Of a stretch of 64,000 bases of DNA, positions 59,540-64,000 are shown piece after piece. The notes under the pieces were generated by a model that had not been told where the DNA came from, made no database searches, and saw only the letters and a program-made list of their open reading frames with translations. The stretch's first letter is position 1. Every line of letters starts with the position of its first letter. This DNA comes from BRHc4a sp049323755 (GTDB lineage Bacteria; Bacillota; Desulfotomaculia; Desulfotomaculales; Desulfocucumaceae). Location: positions 186,001-250,000 of the forward strand of contig JBMOPE010000009.1 in the NCBI GenBank assembly GCA_049323755.1, in the 5' to 3' direction. Made by a program: the position numbers and the translations under genes.

Positions 59540-62500
59540 GGCAAAACACCCCCATACGGTATTTTAAATGAAATTTCAGTTCCTCTTCTTGTTTCGCTCT
59601 TTATTGACAGGCCTTTTCTATAAAGCCTTTGCAAACGGGAATCAACGTTGCGCAGCCCCACACCACTTTTTTTATTGTCCGTAAAAAGCTTATCAAGAAT
59701 TTCTGAAGGTATTCCCTGACCATTATCGATAACAGTTACCATTACACCATCTGAAGCTCTGCGGACTTTTACGATTACTGTGCCACAGCCTACTTTTTTT
59801 CTAAGGCCGTGGCGGATGGCATTTTCCACCAGGGGCTGTATGGACATTGGCGGGACCTCTATCTGTATGTTTGGGTCAATATTAAATTCCACACTCAGCT
59901 CATCACCAAACCGTGCCTTTTCTATTTCCAGATAAGATTTTACAAGGCTGATTTCTTTATCAATTGGAACAAACATATCCTGGTTTCTAAAATCAAAGCT
60001 TTGCCTCAGATATTTGGCCAGATCATCGATAAGTTCCCCAGCGCGCTCAGGATCGGTGTCGCAGAAGGACGATATGGTATTGAGCACATTAAACAGAAAA
60101 TGCGGTTTTATTTGCGCCTGAAGAAAAGCCAACTCAGCCGCTTTTGCCATATCCACCGACGCTTTAAGGCTCACCAGTGTCTTTACCCTGGCCAACAGCT
60201 CTTCTGCCTCAACGGGCTTGGGCAGATAATCATTTGCCCCTGCCTCAAAGCCCATAATTATGTCTTCGGTCATTGTTTTAGCTGTCAGCATCAATACCGG
60301 CAGCTCATAGCGCGACTTATTCTGCCTTATTATACGGCAGACTTCATAACCTGACATTTCCGGCATCATCACATCCAGTATGACAAGGGAAATGTCTTTT
60401 TGATTGCTAATTTCTTCAAGAGCCTTAGCGCCACTGTTTACCGCCGTGATGAAGTATCCTCCGGTTTTAAGAATTGAGGCGGCAGTCTGAAGGTTTATAA
60501 TTTCATCATCCACTAACAAAATATGCGCCCCTGTACTGTCTGCCGTCACAGTTCCAGGCTGCCTGTCCAGATCTGCCGCGATAAGCTCATATACAGGAGT
60601 AATTTCCTCTTCATGCTTTTCTCCTGCCACCGGTAAGGTAAAATAAAATTTTGAACCCTTTCCAATGGCCGATTCAACCCAAATACTGCCTCCATGGGAC
60701 TCAACCAGCTGTTTGGTTATGGAAAGTCCCAGCCCTGTGCCGCCATGACCGCGGGTGACAGAGGTATCCACCTGCTCAAAGGACTTGAATATATCATCAA
60801 ATTTTTCCTGGGGTATACCCTGTCCAGTGTCCTCCACACAAACTTCAAGCATTTCACCCTTCTCTTTTGCGGTAACCCTTATATAGCCCCGGCTGGTAAA
60901 TTTAACGGCATTACCTATAAGGTTGTACAGTATTTGCGCCAACCGGTTTTCATCGGCCATTACCGGGGGAAGCTTATCAGCAATAGCGGCTGATAGCTCT
61001 ACTTTTAAAGTGCTGTTCAGCTGGCGGAATACCTGTATTGTTGTTTCAATAATACCTTCTATCCTTGTAGGCTTTATATTTAACTTTATATCGCTGTGCT
61101 TGAGCCTGGAGTGGTCCAGTATGTCATTGACCAGATTGGAAAGCCTCCGGGCACTCATCGCAATAATGGAAAGGCTCTGTTTCTGCCCGGAGTTCAGTTC
61201 TCCCTCACTGCCGCGCAGCAGGGCCTCGGCTATCCCCAAAACACCATTCAGCGGCGTACGCAGCTCATGAGACGTGTTGGCAAGAAACCCGTCTTTAAGC
61301 TTATCCATCTCTATCAGCCGGCCGGACAGGTCGTTTACACTCCTGAAGGCCTGGGAAAACCTCCTGGCAAGGACGAAGGACTGCAGGAAAAGACACACGA
61401 AGAATCCAAAACTGGACAGCTCTCCAACATTGTACAGAATCACCCTGTAATAGCACAAAATATCATAAGCGGCGCCCAATATCAATGCCAGGGCTCCGGA
61501 CAGCACAATAAACGAATCCTGCTTCCCCCTGGCAAAGACAATAACAGTGCAGGCCAGACCATATAGGGCTGTCACCATCACAACCGCCAGCACAAGATAG
61601 GTGTAGCCTGTAAAAAAGTGTACCGGCGCAAGCAGCGTGGCCGCTGTCATTGCCGCCGAGTAGAAAACAGCGGCCCTGACTGCTTTCCTGGACACCTCTT
61701 TGGGGAACAGCTCGCTTAAAAGCAGCACAAAGGTTGTTGGAAACCAGTATAGGGTAATATAGTTTATAAGGACTATTCCGCTGAAGCTTATAAAGGGCAG
61801 CAGCCTGTACACTGCGAAGTCTCCATTTATAATAGTCCTGCCCATTACAACAAGGCACATGAATACATAATACAGGCTGCTTTTATCTTCACGTCTCATA
61901 AGAAAAATACTCAGATAATACAGCCCCATAATGAAAAAGCTGCTAAACAGGAATATGTCCCTGTAAACAATGCGCTTGTCAAGATCCTGTATTTGCCCGG
62001 GAGTGCCCATGCTGATAGAGTACCACATGCCCCCGCGGGCATATATAAAGTTGGACACCTGCACAATGATATCGAATTGCTCCGAGGGAGGCGATATCTG
62101 AACGGTTACCGGCCTGAATTCCGGCCTGAAGCTCTCTTTATCCCTGGCTGCCACACCATTTGACGCAACAAGCCTGTCATTAACGTACATACTGTAAGAG
62201 GTGGACATAGTGGGAATTCTGAAAGATATGGGCATACCGGTTTTTGAGTTAATTATCCTCAGGCGATAGGTGGCATATCCGCAACCCGGAAGGTTATGTC
62301 CATTAACTTTATATTTATTCCAGACTGACGGCACGCCGGCCTTTAAGCCGTCCTCTATTTCCCGGGCCTTCAGATCATTGTAGCCCAGGAGCCTGTCCCA
62401 ATAAAAATCCCACTCTCCCCTCAGGATTAAAAGTCCATCCTCTTCGGGATTCCACCGGGCCAGGTCCAGTATTCCGCTTTGGGGCAAAAGGGATGAAGCT

Positions 62501-62607
62501 TTTGTTTTTGTATCGGTAAAGGCAATTACCGCAAAGCATACAGAAGCAACCATAAAAACTACGGTTAACCCAACCACTGCTTTTTTTCCGCTTTCACATG
62601 CATTCAC
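59536..62607 (-). CDS. Hybrid sensor kinase with 7TMR-DISM input and two kinase modules
   Basis: 1023 residues. An extracytoplasmic 7TMR-DISM domain and seven helices (about residues 45-420) lead into HisKA with the phosphohistidine in NTSHELRTPLNGVLG and a first HATPase (NLIGNAVKFTS, GTGLGLSITKQLV). A receiver follows (DDEIIN, D in SLVILDVMMPEMSGYEV, K in YLPKPVEAEEL). Last is a LytS-type kinase module (LQAQIKPHFLFNVLNTISS, PLVENAIRHGLRKKVG, GVGLRNVDSRLQRLY). GTG at 62607 has GAGG upstream; a TTG five codons earlier is less likely. Partner of the BTAD regulator. Confidence 0.9.
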   Translation of the reverse strand: MNACESGKKAVVGLTVVFMVASVCFAVIAFTDTKTKASSLLPQSGILDLARWNPEEDGLLILRGEWDFYWDRLLGYNDLKAREIEDGLKAGVPSVWNKYKVNGHNLPGCGYATYRLRIINSKTGMPISFRIPTMSTSYSMYVNDRLVASNGVAARDKESFRPEFRPVTVQISPPSEQFDIIVQVSNFIYARGGMWYSISMGTPGQIQDLDKRIVYRDIFLFSSFFIMGLYYLSIFLMRREDKSSLYYVFMCLVVMGRTIINGDFAVYRLLPFISFSGIVLINYITLYWFPTTFVLLLSELFPKEVSRKAVRAAVFYSAAMTAATLLAPVHFFTGYTYLVLAVVMVTALYGLACTVIVFARGKQDSFIVLSGALALILGAAYDILCYYRVILYNVGELSSFGFFVCLFLQSFVLARRFSQAFRSVNDLSGRLIEMDKLKDGFLANTSHELRTPLNGVLGIAEALLRGSEGELNSGQKQSLSIIAMSARRLSNLVNDILDHSRLKHSDIKLNIKPTRIEGIIETTIQVFRQLNSTLKVELSAAIADKLPPVMADENRLAQILYNLIGNAVKFTSRGYIRVTAKEKGEMLEVCVEDTGQGIPQEKFDDIFKSFEQVDTSVTRGHGGTGLGLSITKQLVESHGGSIWVESAIGKGSKFYFTLPVAGEKHEEEITPVYELIAADLDRQPGTVTADSTGAHILLVDDEIINLQTAASILKTGGYFITAVNSGAKALEEISNQKDISLVILDVMMPEMSGYEVCRIIRQNKSRYELPVLMLTAKTMTEDIIMGFEAGANDYLPKPVEAEELLARVKTLVSLKASVDMAKAAELAFLQAQIKPHFLFNVLNTISSFCDTDPERAGELIDDLAKYLRQSFDFRNQDMFVPIDKEISLVKSYLEIEKARFGDELSVEFNIDPNIQIEVPPMSIQPLVENAIRHGLRKKVGCGTVIVKVRRASDGVMVTVIDNGQGIPSEILDKLFTDNKKSGVGLRNVDSRLQRLYRKGLSIKSETRRGTEISFKIPYGGVLP

Positions 62608-62667
62608 AGTCTCCAACCTCAATCCATTATTTATTACTAAAAGCTTATGGACTTTTTCAACGGCCTC

Positions 62668-62763
62668 CTAGCGAAATCTATTGTTACGCAGTATTAATAA
62701 AGTTAGTCCTGCAGACAGTGCCGCTGCCAGAGCAATAACAAAAATACCTGCTAATTTACCCAA
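62668..62763 (-). CDS. Possible 31-residue single-helix membrane peptide
   Basis: TTG at 62763 to TAG at 62668 encodes MGKLAGIFVIALAAALSAGL and then TLLILRNNRFR: one hydrophobic helix with a basic tail, the layout of a small membrane regulatory peptide. GAAAGGAAG lies 9 bases upstream. It sits just before the hybrid kinase gene in the same direction. Short length keeps confidence low. Confidence 0.4.
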   Translation of the reverse strand: MGKLAGIFVIALAAALSAGLTLLILRNNRFR

Positions 62764-63021
62764 TAGCTACAACTTCCTTTCAAGGCCACAAGAAAATGTT
62801 TGAACAATACCTGTTCATTTTACCCCTCTGAAAAAAACAAACCACTACCCCTTGATGCTGTTTTTTGCCTAATCCGGGTAAATTCATGCCTACCCCTGTA
62901 CCTACCCCTATCTAAAAAAACCCCTAAATAGCCACAATTGGCCCTGAAAAATATAAAATATTTCTTGATGCCATTTTGATTTTGTAGGAAATTGTCCAAC
63001 ACACAAAGAAACTCTATTATT
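62764..63021. other. AT-rich spacer before the last gene
   Basis: Open frames on the minus strand here have no ribosome site. I see no repeat or hairpin worth naming. Confidence 0.5.
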
Positions 63022-64000
63022 ATGAAGATATCGGATATCAAAAACACTCTAAAATTAAAAGAATGGATTGGTGACTCTCTATCCCTCACCCTGCTTTTTG
63101 CATGGACACTTACCTACCCTATGCATGGCTTTTTCCTGCAGGGGGTATTTGGTGAAAATGCTTACGAATTGGGGCACTTTTTTTCTGCAAGTCACGGCCT
63201 TGGACTTATTGCAGCAGGCTTTTTGTCCCAACACATCGTCCGGAGTATAAAAATTATAAAACTGGCCGGAGTTGCTGTTTTTGTTCTGACGGCTGCATGG
63301 ACCTTTCTTCCACAGGTTAATCTGATAAAGTTCGGGTTTTGCAGCTTTTTGGGATTTAGCTCGGCCTACCTTGTAATTGCCTGGGCCTGCCGCTTTATTG
63401 ACAATAAAGCTCCGGCGCTTACCCTGGGGGTGGCAATGTCCCTCACCAATGTATTGCTTGGCCTGGTTGGATTCACCAACATTCCCGAAGCAGCGGTTAA
63501 AACTGCCGCAGCGCTTTCCGGACTGGCCCCCCTTGCAGGCGCTTTTTACATTGCCCGGGTAAAAGAGACAAAAGGGCCTCAAATTATACCGAAAGAGCAA
63601 AAAAAAATAAAGGCCGGATTCAATACCTTTATGGGAGTAGCATTCCTGGCGGCCATTGCCTATTTTTCCGGAGGGCTGTGGTATAGGGCGGTGCTGCCCC
63701 ATTTCTACTCAAATTGGCCGAATATAATAGGAATAGACTGCATTATTTATGCTTTTGCAGTTCTTGGCCTGGCTTTCTATGCCAGAAAACGATCTTTTTA
63801 CTGGGTGGGAACCATCAGCCTCAGCGCGCTTGGAATTGGCCTGGCCACATCGGTAATTGGCCTTGAAAGGCCGTTAGTGCTCGCCTCCACACTTGCCTTT
63901 CTGGCTGCCGGCCTTGGAGCCCTGGACCTGTTTTACTGGCTTACCCTGCGAAAGCTCTCAATTTTTCTTGGAACCCAGAAATCATTTGGCTTCGGCCTGG
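63022..64000 (+). CDS. Multi-pass membrane protein, cut by window end
   Basis: About 326 residues are visible from the ATG at 63022 (weak ribosome site). Ten or so hydrophobic segments (LTLLFAWTLTYPMHGFFLQGVF, GLGLIAAGFLSQ, AYLVIAWACRFI, GVAFLAAIAYFSGGLWY) resemble the MFS-like N-terminal part of LuxR-type membrane regulators of anaerobes. The C-terminus, which would show a DNA-binding domain if that is right, lies beyond base 64000. Call is by pattern only. Confidence 0.7.
   Translation, partial: MKISDIKNTLKLKEWIGDSLSLTLLFAWTLTYPMHGFFLQGVFGENAYELGHFFSASHGLGLIAAGFLSQHIVRSIKIIKLAGVAVFVLTAAWTFLPQVNLIKFGFCSFLGFSSAYLVIAWACRFIDNKAPALTLGVAMSLTNVLLGLVGFTNIPEAAVKTAAALSGLAPLAGAFYIARVKETKGPQIIPKEQKKIKAGFNTFMGVAFLAAIAYFSGGLWYRAVLPHFYSNWPNIIGIDCIIYAFAVLGLAFYARKRSFYWVGTISLSALGIGLATSVIGLERPLVLASTLAFLAAGLGALDLFYWLTLRKLSIFLGTQKSFGFGL

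Noticed and set aside
62820..63089. Minus-strand open frame of 89 codons
   Set aside because: No ribosome site and overlaps the start of the plus-strand membrane protein; no family features.

Overview
The window looks like a chromosomal segment from an anaerobic, spore-former-type Gram-positive bacterium of the Desulfotomaculum/Pelotomaculum (Peptococcaceae-like Clostridia) kind. The evidence is strong AGGAGG ribosome sites with many TTG/GTG starts, S-layer (SLH) proteins, a PerR-rubrerythrin pair, an anaerobic benzimidazole (bza) gene set with a cobalamin riboswitch, a 4-hydroxybutyryl-CoA dehydratase that keeps its Fe-S ligands, and several families of small dispersed palindromic repeats. 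Genus-level placement is inference. No rRNA, tRNA, CRISPR array or complete insertion sequence was seen.

Layout. 1-7.4 kb: DEAD-box helicase (cut by the window edge), an MFS exporter with a promoter, attenuator-like hairpin and tiny leader ORF, a PAS-GGDEF cyclase, a TerC-type Mn exporter under a yybP-ykoY riboswitch, and topoisomerase III. 7.8-15.8 kb: a nine-gene Ter operon (three TerD, TerC, C-C bond lyase, PRTase-TRSP, StiP-PELOTA, HAD, AIM24-like), read leftwards from one promoter at about 15.79 kb. 16.2-18.5 kb: HelD. 18.4-25.3 kb: cobalamin riboswitch, cobS, cobT, bzaC, bzaD, bzaE for the lower ligand of B12; no bzaA/B/F lies in the window. 25.5-35.5 kb: SLH-DUF4855 protein, cold-shock protein, alpha/beta hydrolase, AbfD with a CGGC-type partner, RidA, metallo-hydrolase, a secreted unknown and a GH3 enzyme. 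35.7-46.4 kb: lipoprotein, rubrerythrin and PerR with two operators, a NarL-type two-component pair, a membrane methyltransferase, ABC-F, DoxX, an ECF sigma factor, a NifU-like protein, and a PadR plus HAAS-SEDS fusion pair. 46.8-52 kb: TolC-like remnant, an OmpR-type two-component pair, a hydrolase and two DUF proteins. 52.2-62.8 kb: a 1611-residue SLH surface protein, a degenerate receiver, an unknown small gene, a BTAD (SARP-like) response regulator and a large hybrid kinase. 63 kb to the end: a multi-pass membrane protein cut by the window edge.

The most interesting structures are these. (1) Two promoters at 57.56 and 58.33 kb carry the same pair of GTTTAGT heptamers, 4 bp apart and 9 bp from the -10. 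This is the geometry of SARP-activated promoters, and they sit next to a BTAD response regulator. They would drive a phosphorylation-dead receiver and an unknown protein, which suggests a self-contained signalling circuit. (2) One palindromic repeat has entered, in frame, two conserved enzymes (topoisomerase III and BzaE), next to the catalytic or cluster region of each. (3) The Ter operon holds the predicted nucleoside-like metabolite module. (4) The SEDS cell-wall polymerase carries a HAAS signalling prefix and is paired with PadR. (5) The MFS exporter has an attenuator and leader-peptide arrangement.
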